A stretch of 38,228 nt of DNA from a virus. Positions 1 to 5,441 of this stretch are shown in pieces. Below the pieces are notes generated by a model. That model made no database searches and was not told the origin of the DNA. It was given only the letters and a program-made list of their open reading frames with translations. The stretch lies in IMG/VR virus record IMGVR_UViG_3300005253_000620, positions 1-38,228 of that record; one strand, written 5' to 3'. Position 1 is the first letter of the stretch; each line of letters begins with the position of its first letter. Position numbers and translations under genes: made by a program.

Positions 1-87
1 ATAATGGATAAGATTATCACTATAGTTGAGGAGAACAACTGTACGCTGTTCATGTTCAGTACGACTATAGAGGAAGAGGAGAACTAA
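1..87 (+). CDS. Small early protein, paralogue A (5' end outside window)
   Basis: Open from the window edge to TAA at 85-87, ending in an acidic EEEEN tail. The visible 28 residues resemble the C-terminal half of the proteins at 88-339 and 933-1130: a stretch like IITIVEENNCTLFMF matches IIKGLVGTVNEHNCSAFI and ILEKFTNVIDANECLSIV. The shared pattern is hydrophobic helix, N/E-N/E-C, beta strand, acidic tail, so this is the first of three tandem paralogues. The last codons GAG-GAG-AAC-TAA also form the ribosome site of the next gene, whose ATG follows directly. Function unknown; whether the first visible ATG (position 4) is the true start cannot be told. Confidence 0.6.
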   Translation: MMDKIITIVEENNCTLFMFSTTIEEEEN

Positions 88-339
88 ATGAAAATACTAA
101 CAGTGAGAGTTGAAGCTAGTAGAGAAGATGGTACTGATATGACTGAGGAACTAAAGGACTATATACTGGAGAAATTTACTAATGTTATTGATGCAAATGA
201 ATGTTTGTCAATAGTAGTTGGAAGCATTATAGATGATAATGATGTTGCGGAGTACTCAGATATGTTGTTGGCAAAGGGGGAGGAGAACTCAGAAGAACCG
301 AGACAAATTACCAGTGATGGAAAAATGGATTATGTATAA
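88..339 (+). CDS. Small acidic early protein, paralogue B
   Basis: 83-residue acidic protein. ATG follows the stop of the previous gene directly, and GAGGAG lies 8-13 bases upstream. The N-terminus (MKIL, then DGTDMTEEL) is the same pattern as in the 933-1130 protein (MKIL, DDDTDMTVEL), and the middle carries the shared N-E-C motif. Its C-terminus continues past the EEN position with SEEP, as if the ancestral EN-stop had been opened. No known domain recognised and no membrane segment. Likely expressed in the early + strand operon with the following four small genes. Function unknown; confident that it is coding because of the paralogue. Confidence 0.75.
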   Translation: MKILTVRVEASREDGTDMTEELKDYILEKFTNVIDANECLSIVVGSIIDDNDVAEYSDMLLAKGEENSEEPRQITSDGKMDYV

Positions 340-360
340 ACTAAGGAGGAGTAGAACTAA

Positions 361-555
361 ATGAGTACACCTAATCTATGGAGAGCTGTACTTGCTGGAG
401 ATATAAGGAATATTGGTACTATGCTAATGAATACTAAACCGTTGTATGTGTTGAACAAGGCATCTGGTATGTACTATAAAGAGAAGGATAAAGCAGTCGT
501 GCTTAGTATGCGTATTGATGGTACTGAGGTATCAGTAACACGGGAAACACCGTAG
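361..555 (+). CDS. Small hypothetical early protein
   Basis: 64 residues starting at an ATG with a full AAGGAGGAG ribosome site and the AGAACTAA leader shared by neighbouring genes. The protein is mildly basic, with a central YYKEKDKAVVLSM stretch likely to form beta strands. No cysteines, membrane segment or recognisable domain. It lies 21 bases after the previous gene and 8 bases before the next in the same direction, consistent with one operon. Function unknown. Confidence 0.65.
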   Translation: MSTPNLWRAVLAGDIRNIGTMLMNTKPLYVLNKASGMYYKEKDKAVVLSMRIDGTEVSVTRETP

Positions 556-563
556 TAGAACTA

Positions 564-848
564 ATGATTAATAAAGTACATTCAGCATTTGTAAACCTCA
601 ATGGTAACTTAGACATACGTTATGGAGTAGAAATGTTTGAAGGACTAGTAACTTCTGAGTATGAAAGAGGTAAGCATAGAGGACTGCATATCTCTGCTGT
701 AAATGATAAATTTACTACTCCAGTATTCTTTAATGCTTGCGGTTGGGTAGACATAGGGTATAAGTTCGCTTTAAGCATTCTTGAGAAGTTTGGGTTACAA
801 GTTGAACTCAAAAAAGAGCATAATACTTGGGTGAAAAAGGAGAACTAA
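564..848 (+). CDS. Hypothetical early protein, 94 residues
   Basis: Starts at ATG after GTAGTAGAACTA, a degenerate form of the local GGAGAACTAA leader, so the ribosome site is weak; translational coupling to the gene ending at 555 is likely. The predicted protein mixes strands (AFVNLNGNLDIRYG, TTPVFFNACGW) with a C-terminal helix (YKFALSILEKFGLQVEL). It ends KKEN-stop, and these last codons (AAG GAG AAC TAA) provide the ribosome site for the tiny gene at 854. No known family recognised. A 63-residue antisense frame at 620-811 is regarded as a shadow. Confidence 0.65.
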   Translation: MINKVHSAFVNLNGNLDIRYGVEMFEGLVTSEYERGKHRGLHISAVNDKFTTPVFFNACGWVDIGYKFALSILEKFGLQVELKKEHNTWVKKEN

Positions 849-853
849 ATCAA

Positions 854-931
854 ATGTTAAATAAAGTGAGGAGAATTGAGTGGATTGTATTACTAATGAT
901 AGTAATACTACTCGTGATAAAGTGGAACTAA
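854..931 (+). CDS. 25-residue single-span membrane peptide
   Basis: ATG at 854, ribosome site GGAGAAC 9-15 bases upstream, TAA at 929-931, one base before the TTG start of the next gene. The peptide has a short basic N-terminus (MLNKVRR) followed by an almost unbroken hydrophobic run (IEWIVLLMIVILLVIKW), enough for one membrane span. The positive-inside charge suggests N-in orientation. Position between real genes, good ribosome site and hydrophobic pattern support translation. Role unknown: it could be a small regulatory membrane peptide or a leader coupling the next gene. Confidence 0.5.
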   Translation: MLNKVRRIEWIVLLMIVILLVIKWN

Positions 932-932
932 A

Positions 933-1130
933 TTGAAAATACTAGAGATAAATATGACTATCTTTCTGGATGATGATACTGATATGACTGTAGAACTTGA
1001 GGAGCAAATAATAAAAGGTCTTGTTGGTACTGTTAATGAGCACAATTGTTCTGCATTTATAAATGGTAACACTGTAGATGAATTGAGTCCAGTAGATATT
1101 GACGAGGATGAGAACTCAGAAGGGGAGTAA
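933..1130 (+). CDS. Small acidic early protein, paralogue C (TTG start)
   Basis: 65 residues starting at TTG, directly after the stop of the membrane peptide, with GTGGAACTAAA upstream as the variant leader. It aligns along its length with the 88-339 product: MKIL start, D-D-x-T-D-M-T-x-E-L block, the N-E-H-N-C motif and an acidic DENSEGE end. Strongly acidic, no membrane segment, no known domain. The stop codon lies inside the terminator hairpin that ends the operon. Function unknown; small acidic early phage proteins sometimes bind host enzymes, but nothing here shows that. Confidence 0.7.
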   Translation: MKILEINMTIFLDDDTDMTVELEEQIIKGLVGTVNEHNCSAFINGNTVDELSPVDIDEDENSEGE

Positions 1131-1149
1131 AATCCCCTTCTATTTTTTT
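1118..1149 (+). terminator. Rho-independent terminator of the left early operon
   Basis: Perfect 9-bp stem AGAAGGGGA / TCCCCTTCT (1118-1126 with 1133-1141), loop of six bases, then A and seven T. It overlaps the end of the paralogue C gene, so the stop codon is in the loop. Confidence 0.9.
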
Positions 1150-1800
1150 AAGTAAATGTCTGAGTACTACTGGATGTCAGTATCTAATTGATTGCCGTTA
1201 CCCATCGGGGGTGAGTACCAACAGGTTACGCGGGAGTAATGCACTAATGTTGACTAAATAAGGGTAGTTCGATCAAAAAGGGGCTGTGGATTTATCAGTA
1301 TTGTACTAATGCCTGTTACCATAGCATACAAGTACCACTAATGTCCATTAATACTAGCACAACTGTTCTAATTTATACTATTATACTCATGATTCCCCTG
1401 TACTTAGCTCAATTTATTACTCAAAAGCTCAATTTTTAACGTTTGTATAGTACAACTCACACTTGAGTAGAACTAAATTTGAGTTCAATTTGGGATTAGC
1501 GTACTAAGTACTGGGGGTCAGTACAGGGGAAATGTAATATATTACAGGCTACTACATATACTACAGCACCCACGAGTACACGGGGCGCTTTTTAGTTTTA
1601 CAGGGGCTGAGTAGAACTCGTTAAGACCTCTAGTACCAAATTTATTAGTATTGAACTCAAAGCTGTTACTAGTATAGGTGTACTAGTATTGATTAGAACT
1701 CTGTTACCGATTACAGAGCCAGTACAACTCCCTTTTATTTGTACTCGGGTGCTGTACTCAGTACTAAAGTCTACCTTATTTGTCCTATTTGAATACTACT
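1150..1800. other. GTAC-dense non-coding stretch
   Basis: About 650 bases without a credible gene on either strand. The tetramer GTAC occurs 16 times (for example in GAGTACT, CAGTACA, TGTACTA), against two to three expected at this base composition. ACTAATG, CTGTTAC and GAACTC also recur. The density carries over from the coding stretch 1-1130 (11 copies) and stops at about 1764: none is seen from 1801 to 2300. Meaning unknown; a protein-binding or methylation target array is possible. Confidence 0.5.
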
Positions 1801-2130
1801 AATTAGACCATATTTATCCACATTCAGCTGAATTAGGACAAATATTGTCCGATTAATTATTTGACTACACGCATACGTTTTTATTTACACGCTATTATTC
1901 TTTACGTTAAATTAACGTTGAGGGTAGAATAATTAAGGATCAAAGCATGATTTTTAATTCTTTAACATTCAACATATTAGAGATTGAATTATTTAAGGTT
2001 TCCCTAGTGTATCTATTGAATTATTTAAGGTTGAGTGTTTTATCATTTGTCACCTTTAACATTCGGGAATCAGAATAATGTTAAACCAGAATACACAGAA
2101 TTCTTTAACATTCATCTATTTTGATGACAA
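1770..2130. other. Candidate replication origin: DnaA box, palindromes, iterons, AT-rich DNA
   Basis: A consensus DnaA box TTATCCACA lies at 1814-1822. It is followed directly by a perfect 12-bp palindrome ATTCAGCTGAAT (1822-1833). Both are flanked by an exact inverted pair TATTTGTCCTA (1777-1787) and TAGGACAAATA (1834-1844), with a further TTGTCC at 1845-1850. ACGTTAA-A-TTAACGT (1904-1918) is another inverted repeat. The AT-rich stretch beyond holds four copies of TTTAACATT and an 18-bp direct repeat. This architecture matches initiator-binding origins, but a complex operator region is the main alternative. Confidence 0.5.
1956..2114. repeat. TTTAACATT iterons and an 18-bp direct repeat
   Basis: TTTAACATT is found at 1961-1969, 2055-2063 and 2104-2112 on + and at 2077-2085 on -. 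The outer two are part of an exact 16-bp repeat AATTCTTTAACATTCA (1956-1971 and 2099-2114). Between them ATTGAATTATTTAAGGTT occurs twice exactly (1983-2000 and 2015-2032, 32 bases apart, three helical turns). Such spacing suits cooperative binding of a phage protein. Confidence 0.75.
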
Positions 2131-2188
2131 TACACGAGGGATTATTTGGCTATACGCAATAGTAGAATACACGAATCTAGGGGGGATA

Positions 2189-2215
2189 TTGACAGACGCA
2201 AACCAGTAGTATCAT
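2189..2215 (+). promoter_or_regulatory. Possible promoter of the 2285-3292 cassette
   Basis: TTGACA (2189-2194) and TATCAT (2210-2215) are separated by 15 bases, shorter than ideal. They lie 70 bases before the first gene of the cassette and just upstream of the 2237-2260 hairpin. Confidence 0.35.
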
Positions 2216-2236
2216 GGGGGTAGTTTCCTTTTAATA

Positions 2237-2260
2237 GCGCGTAAGAAACCGCTTACGCGT
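2237..2260 (+). promoter_or_regulatory. GC-rich hairpin in the cassette leader
   Basis: Perfect 8-bp inverted repeat CGCGTAAG / CTTACGCG (2238-2245 and 2252-2259) with a six-base loop AAACCG, extendable by one G-T pair. It sits between the possible promoter and the ATG at 2285. No T-run follows, so it is more likely an operator or an mRNA stabilising or regulatory structure than a terminator. Confidence 0.5.
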
Positions 2261-2284
2261 GACAATCCACAAGGGAGTCTATCC

Positions 2285-2452
2285 ATGCAAGGAGATTATT
2301 CTACTTGTCCGCGTTGTGATTCGTTAAAGGTATGTGCAATTTATAACGTCAAGGCAGTCTGGGGAATCTATTCTGCTACGCATCAATGCGGAGATTGCAA
2401 GCATATCTACTTTAGTAACAACGTACCTAAACCTGAGGAGGTTAAATCATGA
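2285..2452 (+). CDS. 55-residue zinc-ribbon protein
   Basis: ATG at 2285 with AAGGGAG upstream; stop TGA at 2450-2452 overlaps the next ATG (ATGA). The protein has two knuckles, C8-P-R-C11 and C35-G-D-C38, with a strand-rich spacer between them (AIYNVKAVWGIYSATHQC), the pattern of a zinc ribbon. This is a fold common in small nucleic-acid or protein-binding factors. GC content and codon choice are higher than in the flanks. First gene of a three-gene + strand cassette. Function beyond metal binding is not known. Confidence 0.7.
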   Translation: MQGDYSTCPRCDSLKVCAIYNVKAVWGIYSATHQCGDCKHIYFSNNVPKPEEVKS

Positions 2453-2583
2453 ATGAATTATTGATTGCAATGCTGGTATTCGTTTTGATCCTGATTGCCC
2501 TGCTGGTACACAACACGCACCACGCATTAAAGAAGGCACGTTACAAAACGCAAAGGAGGAATCGACCTTGGCATGATTATTAA
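2449..2583 (+). CDS. 44-residue single-span membrane protein
   Basis: Starts in an ATGA overlap with the zinc-ribbon gene, implying translational coupling, and ends at TAA 2581-2583. Residues about 4-20 (LLIAMLVFVLILIALLV) form one membrane span. The rest is a basic tail (HHALKKARYKTQRRNR), so the C-terminus should stay in the cytoplasm. No known family recognised. It could anchor its cassette partners or act on the host membrane. It is far from the lysis genes, so a holin role is less likely. Confidence 0.6.
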   Translation: MNELLIAMLVFVLILIALLVHNTHHALKKARYKTQRRNRPWHDY

Positions 2584-2617
2584 ACCGTGAACGTCTAGTC
2601 TATAGGAGATTAATGTA

Positions 2618-3292
2618 ATGGGTGCAAGCAGAAACGACAAGGATAGAATGGATAGTAAATTCACAAGTGTAGTGGAGCATGACGTACCAACAATACGCAT
2701 GGACGCGGAATTGATTGAGGGGATCAAGAAGGGTTTCATGCTTGCTGGTACGTATGTAAGGGAGGGCGAGGTTTCCTTGACCGTTGAAAACGCGGTTGCT
2801 CAGTATGCCTCCAACTCTAATGTAACCGGACGCGTACACCTCAAAATACCAAATCGCAAGAGTGAGGTGCAAGTAGACATTCTAGCCTATTGGCCCTCAT
2901 GGCATGAGGACAAGAATAAAGCTGGTGAGACCGTGAGGATATACAGTAAGAATCACGGCAGTAAAATCATCACTCTCATGCAAACGGGAACGTTTAGCAA
3001 CCTCCCCATGCAAGCGTTGGAGCATATAGCCTACTGTGCCTTAGGTGTAGTCAAGGCGAGAATCAACTCGCCGCGTGAGGGTTTGATTAAAGCAAGCGTT
3101 CTTGAATTGCTGGAGTCATCGGGAATCTTGGTTACTGGCGGATCGTACCGAGGCGAGGAGTTTACACGCGATAGCATGTTGAGCAAGGTTACAACCATGC
3201 GGAAGATATTTGATGCAATGCAAAGCGTTGGTCAATTCAAACCAGTAGAACGCGGAGGCAAAGTGTTTGCTGTTGGGGTTACAGGTCAATAA
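2618..3292 (+). CDS. 224-residue hypothetical protein of the + strand cassette
   Basis: ATG at 2618 with AGGAG 10-14 bases upstream (TAGGAGATTAATGTA). The N-terminal 25 residues are polar. The middle is a mixed region including a strand-rich segment (RVHLKIPNRKSEVQVDILAY). The last 100 residues are helical with a pattern (LIKASVLELLESSGIL, then TMRKIFDAMQSVGQF, then a G-G-K-V-F-A-V strand) reminiscent of a winged helix; that reading is tentative. No enzyme motif is visible. GC is near 48%, clearly above the rest of the window, suggesting a different origin. Lying beside the candidate origin it could be a DNA-binding protein, but this is inference. Confidence 0.7.
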   Translation: MGASRNDKDRMDSKFTSVVEHDVPTIRMDAELIEGIKKGFMLAGTYVREGEVSLTVENAVAQYASNSNVTGRVHLKIPNRKSEVQVDILAYWPSWHEDKNKAGETVRIYSKNHGSKIITLMQTGTFSNLPMQALEHIAYCALGVVKARINSPREGLIKASVLELLESSGILVTGGSYRGEEFTRDSMLSKVTTMRKIFDAMQSVGQFKPVERGGKVFAVGVTGQ

Positions 3293-3305
3293 GAACGCGT
3301 AGTAA

Positions 3306-3337
3306 AGAGCGAGGGATTAAACCCCCTCGCTTTTTTA
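3306..3337 (+). terminator. Terminator between the convergent operons
   Basis: Stem GCGAGGG / CCCTCGC (3309-3315 and 3324-3330), extended by A-T pairs, followed by six T (3331-3336). It ends the + strand cassette 14 bases after its last gene. Read on the - strand it is followed by CTCTTTACT, a poor U-run, but it may still slow transcription from the leftward operon. Confidence 0.88.
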
Positions 3338-3476
3338 TTTGCAGCCGAATACCACTAACAAGATAGGCATTGTCCGAATACCCCCTCAACTTCTAAAAAA
3401 ACGCACTTACCGATTCGTGAAATCAAGCGGGGTGGTACATCACAGACCTACTAATACGAATTGACTTCGATATCGG

Positions 3477-3668
3477 TTAGTAATCCAGCCTATAATTTAT
3501 TATCTTTTCTCTATTATACTCTATTAGACATTTAGGACACAGGTGTAAAAGTTCGGGGCTATCTCCACAATCAAACCCTCCACAATCATTACACCCAGGA
3601 GTAGATATCGTTACAAGTTTTAAGAGAGTAGTGTGTCCAGGGCGGAGCCATCCTCTACACCTATTCAT
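3477..3668 (-). CDS. Small zinc-ribbon protein, last gene of the leftward early operon
   Basis: 63 residues, ATG overlapping the stop of the upstream membrane peptide (TAATG at 3666-3670). The cysteine cluster CNDCGGFDCGDSPELLHLCPKC holds two CxxC-type knuckles about 14 residues apart, as in compact zinc ribbons; the C-terminus is basic and helical. No stretch identifies a known family. It ends 136 bases from the + strand terminator in a convergent arrangement; that gap holds no gene. Confidence 0.6.
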   Translation of the reverse strand: MNRCRGWLRPGHTTLLKLVTISTPGCNDCGGFDCGDSPELLHLCPKCLIEYNREKIINYRLDY

Positions 3669-3778
3669 TATCTATACCTATTATAAGGATGATCTTCAGG
3701 ATCAACAAAGATACAGTGTATATTAATCAAGTAAATACCTATAAGGGCGGCCACGAGTAGTCCTACTGTTATAACCAT
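3668..3778 (-). CDS. 36-residue single-span membrane peptide
   Basis: ATG at 3778 preceded by GAGGAGAAGA, an excellent ribosome site; TAA overlaps the next ATG as TAATG. The peptide begins with a hydrophobic span (VITVGLLVAALIGIYLINI) and has a polar acidic and aromatic tail (DPEDHPYNRYR). A good ribosome site plus stop/start overlap with the next gene make translation likely. Function unknown. Confidence 0.55.
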   Translation of the reverse strand: MVITVGLLVAALIGIYLINIHCIFVDPEDHPYNRYR

Positions 3779-3793
3779 TCTTCTTCTCCTCGG

Positions 3794-3964
3794 CTAGTCA
3801 TTCATATAACTCTCTAATATAATTTCAATACGCTCCCTATCTATTGTATCACCACACTTACATTTAGCGAGCACAATAGGATTTTGACCATATGATCGAA
3901 CATAATGTCTCTTGGCTTTAGGGTCTTGCATTAATACAGATATCCTATACTTATGAATGTGCAT
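3794..3964 (-). CDS. 56-residue hypothetical protein with CKCG motif
   Basis: ATG at 3964, three bases after the stop of the upstream gene; a GGAG lies 12-15 bases before it, so initiation probably relies partly on coupling. The protein is basic in its first half (KYRISVLMQDPKAKRHYVR) and carries one C-K-C-G knuckle near residue 35, then an acidic C-terminal helix (DREIEIILESY type). A lone knuckle could bind metal as a dimer. No family recognised. Confidence 0.5.
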   Translation of the reverse strand: MHIHKYRISVLMQDPKAKRHYVRSYGQNPIVLAKCKCGDTIDRERIEIILESYMND

Positions 3965-3967
3965 CTT

Positions 3968-4225
3968 TTAGTTCACTCCATATAGATTTTCTGCTTTGGT
4001 CAGTAAAGAGATAATATATTTTATCTCATGTCTATATAGCCTTACCTCTGTCATATCAAAGTAATTACGTAGCCATATAGTGCCATCTATTACTGTTATA
4101 TCAAATCCACCTATAGCACCTAGAAACGTTCTTTTCGGATGCTTGCTCTTAATAGTATCCTTCATGAATTCTTTTCTATATGCTTGATATGCTTTCTTGA
4201 AGTTATCCCGAATCCTTTTATCCAT
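3968..4225 (-). CDS. Hypothetical protein, 85 residues
   Basis: ATG at 4225 preceded by AAAAGGGAGTAATTA, a good ribosome site. The N-terminal 25 residues are a basic helix (RDNFKKAYQAYRKEFMKD). A strand region follows (FLGAIGGFDITVIDGTIWL), then a C-terminal helix rich in aliphatic residues. No cysteines or membrane span. No known domain recognised. It lies downstream of the 4281-4302 hairpin, so its expression may be reduced relative to the upstream genes. Confidence 0.6.
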   Translation of the reverse strand: MDKRIRDNFKKAYQAYRKEFMKDTIKSKHPKRTFLGAIGGFDITVIDGTIWLRNYFDMTEVRLYRHEIKYIISLLTKAENLYGVN

Positions 4226-4280
4226 TAATTACTCCCTTTTAAAAATTATTAAAGTTTTAACCTTCGGTATCGGTTTTCTT

Positions 4281-4302
4281 TATTGAGGGGCCTCCTGCCC
4301 CC
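4281..4302. terminator. GC-rich hairpin, possible attenuator
   Basis: GGGGC (4287-4291) pairs with GCCCC (4297-4301) across CTCCT. On + it is followed by CCGTTTTCTTTT, terminator-like; on - the downstream bases are only moderately T-poor (CTCAATAAAG). Related copies of CGTTTTCTTT flank it. It may partly stop the leftward operon, or stop stray + transcription. Confidence 0.4.
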
Positions 4303-4311
4303 CGTTTTCTT

Positions 4312-4491
4312 TTATGAGAAAAACAACTCATCTTTCTCATCGTCGCGTACGCCAAGTCTTACGGTTCCATCAATATAAATGAATAACATCCATTTAGGAA
4401 CCTTATAACCCTTTTCACGTTCTGGGTTTAGCCATCCAATCCAATTACCGACTTGCCCTTTGGCATACCGACCAACTTCGATACGTTCCAT
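4312..4491 (-). CDS. 59-residue hypothetical protein
   Basis: ATG at 4491 with a near-perfect ribosome site AAAGGAGGTGAG, TAA at 4312-4314. The product (starting MERIEVGRYAKGQVGNWIGW) is strand-rich with several Trp and Gly, then WMLFIYIDGTVRLGVRDDEKDE. It looks like a small beta domain with an acidic end; no family recognised. It lies 14 bases after the methyltransferase and is probably co-translated with it. Confidence 0.65.
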   Translation of the reverse strand: MERIEVGRYAKGQVGNWIGWLNPEREKGYKVPKWMLFIYIDGTVRLGVRDDEKDELFFS

Positions 4492-4505
4492 CTAACTCAC
4501 CTCCT

Positions 4506-5213
4506 TTATTTCTTCCACGCCTTAAAGACTAGAAAATATGAATGATTCTTTCGGGCGTGTATTTGTTTCTTGTGTCTCATAAGAGGTTTACTCTTACGCA
4601 CTAATACGAACAAGTCTTCAGATCGAAACCCTAGTATCTCTGCATACTCTTTGTAGGTCATGTGTGCCCATACTTGCTTTCCAGATTGCACTTGATCCAT
4701 ACACTTTATTATTAGTATGCCTTTGTGCTTTAGAACACGGTAAGCTTCTTTTATCGAATTATAGTAGAGTAAGTCTACTTGTTTTACTCCACTGATCTTT
4801 TTTGCCCGTTCTTGATTGCGATAGAGCTTAGAATTCGCGGCCCCAAAATTACGCATTGTCTTCCAACCACCTACGTACAAATAAGGGGGGTCAAAGATCA
4901 CTGTATCAAAAGCATCCTCCCAAGGTTTAGGTAACTCACGACAATCATAAGAATATTCACCAAGACCATATTCACAATCATTAGTAAAGAGCTTGTAACT
5001 TCGAGCGTCAATGTTTACATCCTTCCAGAAAATTCCCTTACCATAGGTCACATCTAATATAGTTGAACCATCAGGTACATACAAATCTAATACATCAGGG
5101 AATAGATCATTGTTGTTTCCTACCCTAGCTGTAAGGACAGGGTTCTTTATTCCATCTCTATCAGTCACTACGAATCTCCCGAGTTGTGTGTGTTCCATCA
5201 AAAGACCTATCAT
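4506..5213 (-). CDS. DNA methyltransferase (N6-adenine or N4-cytosine type)
   Basis: Carries a SAM-binding motif I variant, DVTYGKGIFW (residues about 54-63 from the first ATG), and the catalytic DPPY at 108-111 followed by the Y-V-G-G turn. Later comes a strand with KHKGILIIKCMD, as in amino-methylating Rossmann enzymes. It has no companion restriction enzyme in the window, so it probably modifies phage DNA against host restriction. The start is uncertain: ATG at 5213 or 5198 overlaps the upstream gene. GTG at 5168, preceded by GGGAG at 7 bases, gives only an 8-base overlap and has the best ribosome site. Target sequence not predictable from here. Confidence 0.85.
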   Translation of the reverse strand: MIGLLMEHTQLGRFVVTDRDGIKNPVLTARVGNNNDLFPDVLDLYVPDGSTILDVTYGKGIFWKDVNIDARSYKLFTNDCEYGLGEYSYDCRELPKPWEDAFDTVIFDPPYLYVGGWKTMRNFGAANSKLYRNQERAKKISGVKQVDLLYYNSIKEAYRVLKHKGILIIKCMDQVQSGKQVWAHMTYKEYAEILGFRSEDLFVLVRKSKPLMRHKKQIHARKNHSYFLVFKAWKK

Positions 5214-5358
5214 TAGGACACTTATAAATTATAGAGTGTATCTCAGACTCAAGATTCATATCGCCCCCCGTAGTATAAATCTTTTCCTCTACAGGTACTA
5301 ATTCTTCTTTACAGAGTTTACATTGTAAAGAATGTTCCAAAATTGGGGTTTTAACCAT
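5161..5358 (-). CDS. Small zinc-ribbon protein upstream of the methyltransferase
   Basis: ATG at 5358 with CGGAGAAACG ahead of it. 65 residues with C-K-L-C near residue 13, an acidic middle and a second half-knuckle Y-K-C-P-N-D near residue 47, which resembles a degenerate zinc ribbon. The 3' end overlaps the methyltransferase reading frame, supporting a later methyltransferase start. No family recognised; the metal-binding guess rests only on three cysteines. Confidence 0.6.
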   Translation of the reverse strand: MVKTPILEHSLQCKLCKEELVPVEEKIYTTGGDMNLESEIHSIIYKCPNDRSFDGTHTTREIRSD

Positions 5359-5441
5359 CGTTTCTCCGTTAACCCGTCCCAGACTACCTTTTTATCCGTA
5401 AAAACGTTTTTTACCGCCAGAAACCATGCGGCATCGGGTTG

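Noticed and set aside
1150-2284. Possible CRISPR array or tRNA genes in the long gene-free stretch.
   Set aside because: No regular repeat-spacer pattern and no cloverleaf or CCA-ended acceptor stem was found; repeats there are short iterons.
2527-2872. Two - strand frames (70 and 90 codons) opposite the + strand cassette.
   Set aside because: They overlap the membrane peptide and 224-residue genes, lack ribosome sites, and transcription there is + as judged by the terminator.
3338-3476. Gap between convergent operons.
   Set aside because: Holds only short palindromes such as CGATATCG and two partial CCGAATACC words; no gene or convincing signal seen.
5337-5441. An open frame continues past the stop of the 112-residue gene, with protein-like text (PDAAWFLAVKNVFTDKKVVW).
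   Set aside because: It has no ATG, GTG or TTG start before it runs into the next gene in another frame; stop-codon readthrough or a gene remnant cannot be shown from one sequence.
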